A DNA stretch of 46,081 nucleotides from a virus (IMGVR_UViG_3300009181_000124:1-46081), one strand, 5' to 3'. Positions 6,029-13,799 are shown, numbered from the stretch's first letter. Numbers and translations: made by a program. Notes: generated by a model from the letters alone, not told the origin.

Positions 6029-6112
6029 TCTGCTAACATGGTATTACCGCAACCCCGAAAACTTTTCAGGTTGCCTATCGGGGCGGACGGCAATACCTGA
6101 AACGTTATCTCA
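6029..6112. repeat. attC-like site 7 (84 bp), distal end of array
   Basis: The plus strand runs from about TCTGCTAAC (6029-6037) to GTTATCTCA (6104-6112). The arms TGGTATTACCG/CGGCAATACC and CCCCGA/TCGGGG pair. Unlike sites 1-5, the outer core does not match the start of its cassette, so this cassette may have been rearranged. Confidence 0.65.
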
Positions 6113-6151
6113 GACTTTCCCCTGGCAGATTAATAAAGTTAAACATTTCTT

Positions 6152-6175
6152 TTATTCTAAAATTATTTTTCCCAT
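6152..6175 (-). pseudogene. Remnant gene start MGKIILE-stop at the edge of the cassette array
   Basis: Directly after class I promoter 6180-6211 the sense strand reads ATGGGAAAAATAATTTTAGAA then TAA. The intact gene at 19749 begins MGKIILEFDSEEE after the same promoter type. The 7-residue piece therefore looks like the 5' end of a related small gene, cut off where the cassette array begins. Confidence 0.55.
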
Positions 6176-6179
6176 ACTG

Positions 6180-6211
6180 TAAATATATGTCTATAAGTCT
6201 TGGAAGCCTAA
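6180..6211 (-). promoter_or_regulatory. Class I promoter facing the cassette array
   Basis: The sense strand reads TTAGGCTT-N16-TATATTTA. The TTAG includes the stop codon of the polymerase C-terminal gene. It would now drive the remnant ORF and then the cassette genes, giving them phage transcription. Confidence 0.8.
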
Positions 6212-7092
6212 TTAAATGTAAAAAATTTCTTAACGTTTGGATTGAGTGTTGGAAATTCCCATTTTAAGTCTTCATAAAGTGACTTTAACTTGTTAGCCAA
6301 CAATGAGTCAAATATTTCTTCAACATCAATGTACTGTTTAACAAATTCTTCAATTTCAGGAGGTGTTTTAGCATTTGGAACGCCTATTGTTTCTATTCCA
6401 AATGGATTTTGTTTTAAGTTGATAACAAACAGTTTGTCGCCTTCAATTATGCTCTCGTATTTTTTGTCTAGCTTTTTAAACTTTAACAAGTCATTATAAC
6501 GAACTGCTGCTTTTGTGTTGAATGGTGCTTTCAATTTAAATCTACTGAATATTTCTCCTGCAGTTGACCTTATTTGATAGTTAGATATTTGTTTTACTCC
6601 TGTAGGCTTTCCTAGTTCTTTTGGGTCTAGTGTTTTAAGTGACTTGTAAAAGTCAACAATGTTGTTGTCTATTTCTTCTTTTGGTTTGCCAAACAACACA
6701 TCTTTAATTAAGTTTTCACCAAACTTTTTAAACAGTTTGTTCATGTTGGACTTCATTAGTTCAAGTCCTTTCATGTCTAGTTCTTCAACAGGCACACCTT
6801 CCTTGTTGGTAACATACATGGCATATCTTCTTTTACCAGTAGTTAAAACCCCGGCACAAATTACTTCTTGTTTTAATTGGAAGTAATGTGTGTCGGGGCT
6901 GATGTTGAATAAACGCTTACTTAAACTGTTTAAGTTGTCGTTTGACTCATTTTGAATTTGGGTGGCTAATTTTAATATAATCTCATTTTTGTTGGCATCG
7001 TTGATTTCAATGCCTTGAGACTTCATGTATTTTATAATGTGACCTAAACAAATGTATAAACTATCAGTGTCACTTATAATAATATTTTGCAT
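6208..7092 (-). CDS. Family B DNA polymerase, C-terminal half (split gene)
   Basis: The 294-residue protein begins MQNIIISDTDSLYICLG: polymerase motif C (DTDS) stands at residues 8-11, followed by palm and thumb segments with the KRRY block (about 87-90), NPFG and VKQYIDVEEIFDSL. It ends VKKFFTFN, a clamp-binding-like peptide comparable to the C-terminus of T4 gp43. It lacks the exonuclease domain and motifs A and B, which are in the separate gene at 13044-11296. Together the two are 876 residues, near T4 gp43 (898). The halves presumably assemble into one enzyme. The gene follows a 69-residue ORF with 1 nt between them, behind its own class I promoter at 7325-7356. Confidence 0.93.
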   Translation of the reverse strand: MQNIIISDTDSLYICLGHIIKYMKSQGIEINDANKNEIILKLATQIQNESNDNLNSLSKRLFNISPDTHYFQLKQEVICAGVLTTGKRRYAMYVTNKEGVPVEELDMKGLELMKSNMNKLFKKFGENLIKDVLFGKPKEEIDNNIVDFYKSLKTLDPKELGKPTGVKQISNYQIRSTAGEIFSRFKLKAPFNTKAAVRYNDLLKFKKLDKKYESIIEGDKLFVINLKQNPFGIETIGVPNAKTPPEIEEFVKQYIDVEEIFDSLLANKLKSLYEDLKWEFPTLNPNVKKFFTFN

Positions 7093-7093
7093 A

Positions 7094-7303
7094 TTATGAA
7101 TTTGCCTTTACCTGCATGTATGGTTGAGGAATTGTTAATGTAACGTTGTATTTTTTGCTCCATTCTTCTGCAAAACTATTGAATTCTGCAAGAGCTGCTT
7201 GTTCACGTTTAACCATATCATCAATGACCGCTTGTTGTGCCTTTTTTAAGTCAATGGTTTCTTCTTCTGTTGCTGCTTTAATTGGTTTTTTAGGTTGTAA
7301 CAT
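7094..7303 (-). CDS. Hypothetical protein, 69 residues, cotranscribed with polymerase C half
   Basis: Lysine- and glutamate-rich helical protein (DLKKAQQAVIDDMVKREQAA, then FAEEWSKKYNVTLTIPQPYM), unrecognised. The YNVTLTIPQPYMQV ending recurs in small phage proteins. Its stop codon is 1 nt from the polymerase C-half ATG, so the two are translationally linked. Class I promoter 7325-7356 lies directly upstream. A role in polymerase assembly is possible from the linkage only. Confidence 0.7.
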   Translation of the reverse strand: MLQPKKPIKAATEEETIDLKKAQQAVIDDMVKREQAALAEFNSFAEEWSKKYNVTLTIPQPYMQVKANS

Positions 7304-7324
7304 ATTTTTTGTTTTATTTTATTT

Positions 7325-7356
7325 TAAATATAAAAAAGAATATTTAACTTTCCAAA
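7325..7356 (-). promoter_or_regulatory. Class I promoter for polymerase C half
   Basis: The sense strand reads TTTGGAAA-N16-TATATTTAAAA, with the same 16-nt gap as the other class I promoters. It gives the detached polymerase half its own start. Confidence 0.7.
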
Positions 7357-7393
7357 TTTACTTCATTAAAAGTAACATTTTTCTTGTAATTCT

Positions 7394-7645
7394 TTAACTA
7401 TTGGTGTAAGTTTCTTGAATGTAAACTAATGCCGCGTCAGTAGAGTATTGATCCATTAACAGTGGATCAAAAGTTGCAATAGTAACTTCGAATGTTGTGT
7501 TGTCAACTTGTTCAAATTTTCCTACTGGTGCATTTTCAATTTTTACAACAATCTGTTGGTTGAAAATGTATTTTGTTTTGTTTTCATTTAATTGTGGAAT
7601 ATTATTACTTAAGTAAGTTCCTGCTAATTGATAAGTTAATGCCAT
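7394..7645 (-). CDS. Hypothetical, probably structural, protein, 83 residues
   Basis: Beta-rich small protein (MALTYQLAGTYLSNNIPQLN, then ALVYIQETYTNS) with no named family. It directly follows the large tail-fibre gene and a weak class II-like AT motif, so I infer a virion or fibre-associated protein. It has no signal peptide or membrane segment. It is the last gene of the structural module that lies between the two DNA polymerase halves. Confidence 0.65.
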   Translation of the reverse strand: MALTYQLAGTYLSNNIPQLNENKTKYIFNQQIVVKIENAPVGKFEQVDNTTFEVTIATFDPLLMDQYSTDAALVYIQETYTNS

Positions 7646-7694
7646 GTTACAAAGTTATTATTTATTTTGTTATATATTATTTATTTTATTATAT

Positions 7695-10600
7695 TTAGCA
7701 TGATACCCATGCTGCTCCGTTGTAAAATACTCTAACTGTAACAGCCCCGCCACCAACTAAGGCGGCATTATATGTTGGCAAAGTTGCATCGGTTACATAA
7801 GCGGTATCACCTACTGACCCTGCGGGTAAAGTAGCAACTGTGTAACCCATTAATTTTATCGGAACCGCTGCCGTAACCCTTAATTCTCCAATAGTAAATC
7901 GCGTTGTTGCTGTTTGCAATGTCGTTCCACTTGCTAATGTAGTTCCTGTTTGAAAAATAATATTTGGAGGAGTGGCGTTTCCTGTGCTGCGTGTAGCAAA
8001 TGTAAGTGATGCCCCTGCGTTATTTGAACCTGAACCTCCACAAGCATTAAGAACAGTCGAATATGCTGCTGTGTGTGTTACTCCGTTAAAGTACCAATTT
8101 GAAATATAACCATTAGCACTATTTGAACCCAAAACACCCTGATTAGCTGCTGTTGCTGTTGCTAAAAAGCCTATACAAACGGTTGCATTAAATGTACTAT
8201 ATGCTCCACCACCTAATGATACAGCAAAATTTCCAGAAGCATATGTAACATTATATTGACAATTGCCAATAGCTGTCGAATTTACTCCTGCAACGTTTGT
8301 TCCAGAAGATAAATTTCCACCAATTGCCAATCCATAACCGCTGGCAGTGGCTTGTCCCATAGCTATTGAACCATAAGTTCCTATTGTAGCTGATGGCCCT
8401 ATTGAAAAACCATTTTCTGCTACACCAAGTCTTAAAAATTTAGCTCCACCTAAATTTAAACCATTTGTTGTTGCTGTTCCACCTGACGCTCCAATATTTA
8501 AAAGGTTATTTGTCTTATCCCAAGTTAAATCTGCATCCTCGCCATATACACCACTGTCATTAAATGGTATTCTTGTTGAAGTTCCGCTTGTTATGGTGGT
8601 TGTGCCTACTGTTATTCCTGATGAAGCCGTTGCCCAAGATAAAGTAGCCACTCCTGCTGCGGGTGCTGTACTCTGTAATACCTGCCCTGCCGTTGGTGCT
8701 GTTGTTGGTAAATCGTATGTTATAGAAGCGGACGGATTTGTTCCTCTGAATGTTTGGATGAAAGCATTGGTAGCGTTTCTTAACACTAAAGTTCCTGCCA
8801 CGCTACTTGCTACTCCTGATGTTACTGCGCCTGTTAAAACCAAACTTGTTCCTGTTGCTACTCCTACATATGATGATGTTGAAGCAAAAGAACTACTTAC
8901 TGCGTTTAAGACATATGATGCACTTGTTGCGTTTTGAACATATGATGCGCTTACTGCGTTTAAGACATATGATGCACTTACTGCATTAGATGCTGTACCA
9001 ATTAATGTTCCTGTAAATGAACCACTAAATGAACCGGTATTACTTAAAAATTGATCTACTCTATTTGCTGTTACAATAAGTGATGGTATGCCTGGTACTA
9101 CTCCGAACCCTGCTTCAGCATGTAATCTTACATTTGCATCCGGTGAATACCACATTAATTGATAATAATCATTTGCTGCTGAGTTAACAAAGAAATTCCA
9201 TGCTGCAACATAGTGAGCTCCATTTCCTACAAGTTGTATAGAAGTAGCTGAGTCACTAATATCAGTTCCATTTTTTCTTAGCCAAATCCATATCTCATCT
9301 GTTCCACTATCTGTTTTATCTACTTGAGCAGAAAATTGAATATCATATACTCCAGCATTTTCTGTTTTAATATATGTATTAAATGGATTTGTTGAACCTG
9401 AAATAGATACTCCGTTTGTAATATCTGTTATATTAAGAGACATTGAACGAGCGGTACCTGCTATATTAGTTTGTATTTGAGTAGAATAAAAGCTACCATA
9501 TGAACCAGTTGCCGTATTAAATCCTCCTCCACCTGATGTTGAAGAAATAGTAACTTGACCTAAACCATTTGTTGGTGATAATGTTACATTTGGTCCTGCT
9601 AATAATTGAGTTACACCACCGTTTAAAGCAAATGAGCTACTTACAGCTTGTAATACATATGATGCTGTTAAAGCGTATGAAGATGTACCTGCAAATTGGG
9701 AAGCATTAGATCCAGTGTATAAATTGAATGATGCTGTTGTTACTAATGACCCTGTGTCTACTGATCCTCCTCCATTTAGTGAATATGATGCTGTTAAAGC
9801 GTATGATGCACTTGTTGATGTGGAAGCATAACTCGCTGTTCCAAATAAAGATCCAGTAAATGATGGGGCTGTTACTCCTCCAGGCATTGAAAGTGTACCA
9901 TCATTATTAAAATTCCAGGTGTGTGAAGCTGAGGTTTGAATATAAGCACCAAAGTCATCTACCCAAATAAGTGATTGTGTGTTGCTTGATGCTAATTCTA
10001 CATATTCTCCGGGTGCAGCTATTATATCAATGCCTCCTCCATAAAATAAATTATTTACAAGACTACCTCCTTTTAAATTTATAGAACCAGTCACTTCTAC
10101 ATTATTAATAAAAGCAACTTTATCTGGATATACCAACAATCCATTTTCAGCATTGTATCCATTTACTTGTAAGCCTATACTTTGTGTTGAGTCGTTGTGA
10201 AAAACAAATCTACCATCATCCCAACCAAAGTAACTCATTATAGAGTTTGTTGTTGAGAATGTGTCATTGTAAAAACGAGATGTCCAAGGGTATGCATTAT
10301 TAGCATGAATTTCTTGAATTGCTAGGTTTGGACTACCAACCGTTGGAGTTAACATTATGTAACCATTATCTCCAATTAAAGATTGATTGCCTAACACACC
10401 TACTGAACCTGTAAATTGAGCTGGTCCTATGTTTATAAAAGTGTTAGAACCACTTACAATAAATGAACCTGTTATTTCAATACTACTTGTAGTATTCCAA
10501 ATGTTTCCACCTACATAAGTAAAAGGAGCAGAAGATCCGGATGGGCCTTGAGAGCCAGATGGGCCTTGAGAGCCAGATGGACCAGGAGGACCTTGAGAGC

Positions 10601-10808
10601 CAGATGGGCCTTGAGAGCCAGATGGACCAGGAGGACCTTGAGAGCCTGATGGACCTTGAGAGCCTGATGGACCTTGAGAGCCAGATGGACCTTGAGAGCC
10701 AGATGGACCAGGAGAACCTTGAGGACCTAATGAATTAACTGTCACTACACTAGTAGATGGATTTAATATAGTAACAGTATTAGCGTCTGAGATAATATTT
10801 ACTGACAT
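7695..10808 (-). CDS. Tail fibre protein with collagen-like and YadA-head-like repeats, 1037 residues
   Basis: Large probable host-recognition fibre. Residues about 28-92 are Gly-X-Y collagen-like repeats (GPSGSQGPSGSQGPPGPSG). A beta-rich shaft follows with many short repeats of the ASYALTASY / SASYVLNAV kind (about 330-400 and 610-680). The C-terminal third contains trimeric-autotransporter-head-like segments (GSIAMGQATASGYGLAIGG, NSTAIGN) and ends in a compact VGDTAYVTDATLPTYN ... AAWVSC domain. Such proteins are normally homotrimers. The C-terminal third is visibly GC-richer than the rest, which suggests domain exchange. The gene starts 4 nt after the preceding virion gene ends and lies between the two DNA polymerase genes. 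Confidence 0.88.
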   Translation of the reverse strand: MSVNIISDANTVTILNPSTSVVTVNSLGPQGSPGPSGSQGPSGSQGPSGSQGPSGSQGPPGPSGSQGPSGSQGPPGPSGSQGPSGSQGPSGSSAPFTYVGGNIWNTTSSIEITGSFIVSGSNTFINIGPAQFTGSVGVLGNQSLIGDNGYIMLTPTVGSPNLAIQEIHANNAYPWTSRFYNDTFSTTNSIMSYFGWDDGRFVFHNDSTQSIGLQVNGYNAENGLLVYPDKVAFINNVEVTGSINLKGGSLVNNLFYGGGIDIIAAPGEYVELASSNTQSLIWVDDFGAYIQTSASHTWNFNNDGTLSMPGGVTAPSFTGSLFGTASYASTSTSASYALTASYSLNGGGSVDTGSLVTTASFNLYTGSNASQFAGTSSYALTASYVLQAVSSSFALNGGVTQLLAGPNVTLSPTNGLGQVTISSTSGGGGFNTATGSYGSFYSTQIQTNIAGTARSMSLNITDITNGVSISGSTNPFNTYIKTENAGVYDIQFSAQVDKTDSGTDEIWIWLRKNGTDISDSATSIQLVGNGAHYVAAWNFFVNSAANDYYQLMWYSPDANVRLHAEAGFGVVPGIPSLIVTANRVDQFLSNTGSFSGSFTGTLIGTASNAVSASYVLNAVSASYVQNATSASYVLNAVSSSFASTSSYVGVATGTSLVLTGAVTSGVASSVAGTLVLRNATNAFIQTFRGTNPSASITYDLPTTAPTAGQVLQSTAPAAGVATLSWATASSGITVGTTTITSGTSTRIPFNDSGVYGEDADLTWDKTNNLLNIGASGGTATTNGLNLGGAKFLRLGVAENGFSIGPSATIGTYGSIAMGQATASGYGLAIGGNLSSGTNVAGVNSTAIGNCQYNVTYASGNFAVSLGGGAYSTFNATVCIGFLATATAANQGVLGSNSANGYISNWYFNGVTHTAAYSTVLNACGGSGSNNAGASLTFATRSTGNATPPNIIFQTGTTLASGTTLQTATTRFTIGELRVTAAVPIKLMGYTVATLPAGSVGDTAYVTDATLPTYNAALVGGGAVTVRVFYNGAAWVSC
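10530..10727 (-). repeat. Collagen-like Gly-X-Y coding repeats
   Basis: A short unit encoding GSQGPSGSQGP is repeated almost identically about ten times within the fibre gene. Such DNA can expand or contract by slippage. Confidence 0.85.
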
Positions 10809-10812
10809 TGTA

Positions 10813-11211
10813 TTATGTTGTTACTTGATTACTTAATCTAATTTGGCCTTCTAATAATCTTATAGTGTAAGGACAATCACTACCTGAGTACAATTCTAAA
10901 TCATAGTAAGCTGTAGGAAATGTAAGTAAAGATGAAGTACAAGAGGATATGTATATTCCAATGGAACCACTTGTTGGAGGTGTAATTCCATTACTTCCAC
11001 TAAAATTTAAACCTGTTCCATCTGAATTTAAAGAACTAGACAAGGTAATGTACACAGTGCGAGTAACATCATATGCATAATTAGACGCAATTTGCATTCG
11101 ACCTGAGTAGTTAGTTAAGTCTACTGGGTTGTTTAGTGAGTCTAGATATTGTATTTCAAAATTAGTTGTTGCTCCTTGTTCTATAGTAAAAGAATATCTA
11201 CCTGCTGCCAT
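10813..11211 (-). CDS. Virion structural protein, 132 residues
   Basis: The start MAAGRYSFTIEQGATTNFEI with IQYLDSLNNPVDLTNYSGRM, and the end IRLLEGQIRLSNQVT, form a pattern I know from virion proteins of T4-like marine phages (IEQGATT-x-FEIxYxD ... LEGxxxLSxEVT). It is probably a small beta-sandwich fibre- or head-associated protein; the precise location is unknown. A class II motif (11223-11230) precedes it, and the tail fibre gene follows 4 nt downstream, so the two form a late unit. Confidence 0.75.
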   Translation of the reverse strand: MAAGRYSFTIEQGATTNFEIQYLDSLNNPVDLTNYSGRMQIASNYAYDVTRTVYITLSSSLNSDGTGLNFSGSNGITPPTSGSIGIYISSCTSSLLTFPTAYYDLELYSGSDCPYTIRLLEGQIRLSNQVTT

Positions 11212-11222
11212 TAATTTTTTAT

Positions 11223-11230
11223 TATAAATA
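11223..11230 (-). promoter_or_regulatory. Class II (late-type) motif before structural module
   Basis: The sense sequence CATATTTATAATAAAAAATTA precedes the ATG at 11211. It begins the late unit that lies between the two polymerase halves. Confidence 0.5.
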
Positions 11231-11295
11231 TGTATTCTTTATAAAAAAATTAAACTTTTACTACTATAAATCCATTCCTATTTAATGTAAATATT

Positions 11296-13044
11296 TTATA
11301 AATTGAACTTAGCTATCAATTCTTCTTTACTTAACTGTAAATACTCATTGTTTATTTTATTGTTTACAAAGTCAATAGTAGACATAGTTAAACGTTGTCC
11401 TGAGTTTGTAATGGCTGAACTACAAATCAAGTGACCATCAGTGTATCTCCATCCATTTTTAGCAAAAGTACCATACATTGCGTTTTGTAAAATTTTAAAA
11501 CTATGTTGAAATAAGTCGTACAATTTATAGTTAGTCCAATCTTCTTCCTTACCTGCTTTCTTTTTTAGTGCTCTATAATGTTCTCTCTTTTTAAACCATC
11601 CTTCTAATATTTTAGCTACAATACTTTGTTCATCTGTTCTAAACATAGCACCTGATGCTGCAATAGTAAAGTTGTTTTTTTCAATTAAGTCAATTAAGTC
11701 TTTTAATTTTATTTGGGCTGACTTAAGAGTGTAATTTTCTTTGTTTAACTTTTCAATTTCTACTATTTCATTTGGATCTCTTTCTTTAAGCTTTTCTAAT
11801 GATTGGTTTTGCTCATAAGTAACATCGTGATGTACTTTAATTCTACCTACTAATGTTTCAATGGCTAAGTTAAGAGACTTAATAATACTAGGATACAGTG
11901 ACGTAAAGTCTAAGTCTATGACGTCAAAGTACAAGCCAGATATTGGTTCAAGTAAATATCCGCCAGCATATGATATATTATCCGCTTTTAAAGACGAATT
12001 ATGAGTAGTTGGCTTATTTGGTGAAACAATGCCTTCTCGTTTTAAATACTTTAAAATTGCGCCTTCATTCATAACTGTGTTCCAATATATGCTTTCATAA
12101 GGAATGTTACAGATGTGGGATATCATGATGGTCAGTTCAATGAACTTTAACTTGTCTTCAAGTTTTTCTAAAATGTCAACGTCACGTAAGTTATAGTCAA
12201 TAAAAGTATTTAAGTCGTTTTTAAACAATGTGTTTAAATTTCCCTCATATTCTACCTTACCTAAGTCAACGTATTTTAAGCCAATGTCTCCTAGTTTATA
12301 TGATGGTTCTTCCTTCATAATGTATTTTTTATGAAGTAACATATAGTCTAAGTGATTGACTCCTCCTATTCTAACTTGTAAAGTACCTGCAAATTCTCTA
12401 AAGTTGATTTTTCCAATAGGAGACATTCTCAATATTTCGTCGTCGCCTAAAGTGTGTTTAATTCTGAAGTATAAGTAAGGCATGTCAAAGTAAGCACTGT
12501 TCCATCCCACTACTATTGTTGGGTCTAATTCCTCCCACTTGTCTAAGAATTTTTTGATGAGTTCCTTTTCAGAAACACATGGTACAATGTGTTTACCATT
12601 TTCATTTGATTCTTGAATTTCCTTATTTTTGTCTACAACAAAACACATTTTAGTCTTTGTAGTCATGTCTATTAAAGCAATTGAAGTTATAGGCATAGGA
12701 GCAGCCTTGATGTATTCAGGTGTTAAGGCACCTCCCATTTCAATTTCAATGTCTAAGTATACAATGTTGTGAAATGAAGGTACCACGTCATCATACTTAT
12801 AGTACAATTCTCGTAAAATGAGAAGTTCCTTGTTGATGTCTTTTTCTAAGAGATTAGTGTCGTCTTTACTGAATTTTTTAGTTGGAATTGCAAATCCTCC
12901 AGTTAAGATAGGTTGAGCACCTTCTTGCCATTCATCAACTCGTTTCCAATAAGTGGGTTGATATTGAAATTTAGACCATCCATTTTTATCATCTCGAAGA
13001 TAATATGTGTAGTCCTCAAATGAATAGTGAAGTGCTTGATACAT
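11296..13044 (-). CDS. Family B DNA polymerase, N-terminal half: exonuclease plus motifs A and B
   Basis: The 582-residue protein holds the 3'-5' exonuclease motifs (Exo I VYLDIEIE near 96, Exo II VVGWNSAYFD near 180, Exo III YNLRDVDIL near 285), polymerase motif A (DLDFTSLYPSI near 378) and motif B (KILQNAMYGTF near 520). It stops after the helix SGQRLTMSTIDFVNN with a tail ending AKFNL. Motif C is absent and is found at the start of the gene at 7092. T4 gp43 carries all of these in one chain. The gene follows dUTPase by 16 nt behind class I promoter 13524-13555. Split gene 43 forms are known in some Aeromonas T4-like phages. Confidence 0.95.
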   Translation of the reverse strand: MYQALHYSFEDYTYYLRDDKNGWSKFQYQPTYWKRVDEWQEGAQPILTGGFAIPTKKFSKDDTNLLEKDINKELLILRELYYKYDDVVPSFHNIVYLDIEIEMGGALTPEYIKAAPMPITSIALIDMTTKTKMCFVVDKNKEIQESNENGKHIVPCVSEKELIKKFLDKWEELDPTIVVGWNSAYFDMPYLYFRIKHTLGDDEILRMSPIGKINFREFAGTLQVRIGGVNHLDYMLLHKKYIMKEEPSYKLGDIGLKYVDLGKVEYEGNLNTLFKNDLNTFIDYNLRDVDILEKLEDKLKFIELTIMISHICNIPYESIYWNTVMNEGAILKYLKREGIVSPNKPTTHNSSLKADNISYAGGYLLEPISGLYFDVIDLDFTSLYPSIIKSLNLAIETLVGRIKVHHDVTYEQNQSLEKLKERDPNEIVEIEKLNKENYTLKSAQIKLKDLIDLIEKNNFTIAASGAMFRTDEQSIVAKILEGWFKKREHYRALKKKAGKEEDWTNYKLYDLFQHSFKILQNAMYGTFAKNGWRYTDGHLICSSAITNSGQRLTMSTIDFVNNKINNEYLQLSKEELIAKFNL

Positions 13045-13060
13045 AACTTTTATTTAACAT

Positions 13061-13519
13061 TTACTTTCCTGATGAGCCAAAACCACCGTCTCCTCTTTGT
13101 TGAGATTTTTTAAATGTTTCCCAAATGAATCCTTCTAGTTCTACAATTTCATATTGTGGTTTTTCTATAACTGCTATTTGAGCGTAACGTTCACCTTTTT
13201 CAATAGTCACGTCAACATTTCCAACATTGTATATTTTTACTCCTAAGTCGCCTGTGTATCCTGCGTCTACTGTTCCATAATGGGGTATTAAAGCATGTTT
13301 GAAACCTTTAGAACTGCGTAATTGAATTTGCATCCAATAATTTTTTTGTTGATCTATTGTTAGGTTTAAACCATTTGGCACCACAGCTGATGATTTAGCT
13401 GGTATTATTGTTGTTTCGGTGCATGTTATGTCAAAACAAGCGCTTGTGTTGTTGTAAGCGATTTGAGGAATAACTGCGTCTGGATGAGTTTTATGTGCGT
13501 AAATTGTAATTTTTTTCAT
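13061..13519 (-). CDS. dut: dUTPase
   Basis: Hydrolyses dUTP to dUMP and pyrophosphate, keeping uracil out of DNA and feeding dTMP synthesis. All five motifs of the trimeric family are visible in 152 residues: SACFDI (26-31), RSSKG (68-72), GTVDAGYTGD (82-91, with the catalytic Asp and the substrate Tyr), KGERYAQ (108-114) and the C-terminal lid RGDGGFGSSGK (142-152). Motif 1 has Cys-Phe where Gly-(Tyr/Phe/Ala) is usual, a mild deviation. It is cotranscribed with the polymerase N-terminal half. Confidence 0.96.
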   Translation of the reverse strand: MKKITIYAHKTHPDAVIPQIAYNNTSACFDITCTETTIIPAKSSAVVPNGLNLTIDQQKNYWMQIQLRSSKGFKHALIPHYGTVDAGYTGDLGVKIYNVGNVDVTIEKGERYAQIAVIEKPQYEIVELEGFIWETFKKSQQRGDGGFGSSGK

Positions 13520-13523
13520 AATT

Positions 13524-13555
13524 TTAATATATGTAAAAAAATTTAATTTTTCAAG
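13524..13555 (-). promoter_or_regulatory. Class I-like promoter for dUTPase and polymerase N half
   Basis: The sense strand reads CTTGAAAA-N16-TATATTAA, a weaker variant of the class I pattern with the conserved 16-nt gap. It ends 5 nt before the dUTPase ATG. Confidence 0.5.
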
Positions 13556-13561
13556 CTTTCC

Positions 13562-13777
13562 TTAATCTTCTTTAAAGAAGTTAGTTAAAAATTTACCTAC
13601 AACTCCAAGTGTAATTGAACTAACAATCATTGCTCGTAATTGTCCTGATGTAAAGATTTCTTTAAGTGCTTCAAATTGCCAAATGCCACCTACAGCGATT
13701 ACTGTTGCAGCTGCTAATAGACCGTCACCGATCTTTCTCCATTTTTTAGGGGTTGGTGCCCAATACTTATTCATCAT
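13562..13777 (-). CDS. Small membrane protein, putative holin
   Basis: A 71-residue protein with a basic N-terminus (WAPTPKKWRKIGDGLL) and two hydrophobic stretches (LLAAATVIAVGGIW and MIVSSITLGVVGKFL), ending in acidic KED. The KxWxPTPKKWRKIGDxLL start recurs in small membrane proteins of phages that infect Bacteroidota. Size and two predicted transmembrane helices fit a class II-type holin that would let the M15 endolysin reach the cell wall. Holin function is inferred from topology only. A class II motif at 13792-13799 precedes it, consistent with late expression. Confidence 0.6.
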   Translation of the reverse strand: MMNKYWAPTPKKWRKIGDGLLAAATVIAVGGIWQFEALKEIFTSGQLRAMIVSSITLGVVGKFLTNFFKED

Positions 13778-13791
13778 AGTTGTGTGTTTAT

Positions 13792-13799
13792 GATAAATA
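13792..13799 (-). promoter_or_regulatory. Class II (late-type) motif before holin-like gene
   Basis: The sense sequence TATATTTATCATAAACACAC lies about 15 nt before the double ATG at 13777/13774. Confidence 0.45.

Larger units (their letters stand above)
3390..6112. mobile_element. Integron-like gene cassette array (seven cassettes) inside the phage genome
   Basis: Seven short genes are separated by attC-like sites. Each site has an outer TATAAC-type core, a GC-rich imperfect inverted repeat and an inner CGTTAT core, 58-137 bp in all. Cassette limits on the plus strand (cut G/TT) are about 3408-3770, 3771-4083, 4084-4494, 4495-4847, 4848-5128, 5129-5542 and 5543-6104. In cassettes 1-5 the 9-bp core at the cassette start is the exact reverse complement of the outer core of its own attC, the hallmark of cassette circularisation through integron recombination. 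GC content and word use differ from the flanking phage DNA. No complete integrase is present, so in IntegronFinder terms this resembles a CALIN (attC cluster lacking an integrase), with a recombinase fragment beside it. Confidence 0.85.

Noticed and set aside
8593-8989. Plus-strand ORFs inside the tail fibre gene
   Set aside because: They are antisense shadows of the repetitive fibre coding sequence, with low-complexity products.
10541-10738. Plus-strand ORF of Met/Glu/Ser/Gln repeats
   Set aside because: Antisense shadow of the collagen-like Gly-X-Y repeat.
6208-13044. Split intein as the reason for the two polymerase halves
   Set aside because: Neither half carries intein sequence at the break; the C half starts with native polymerase sequence just before motif C.
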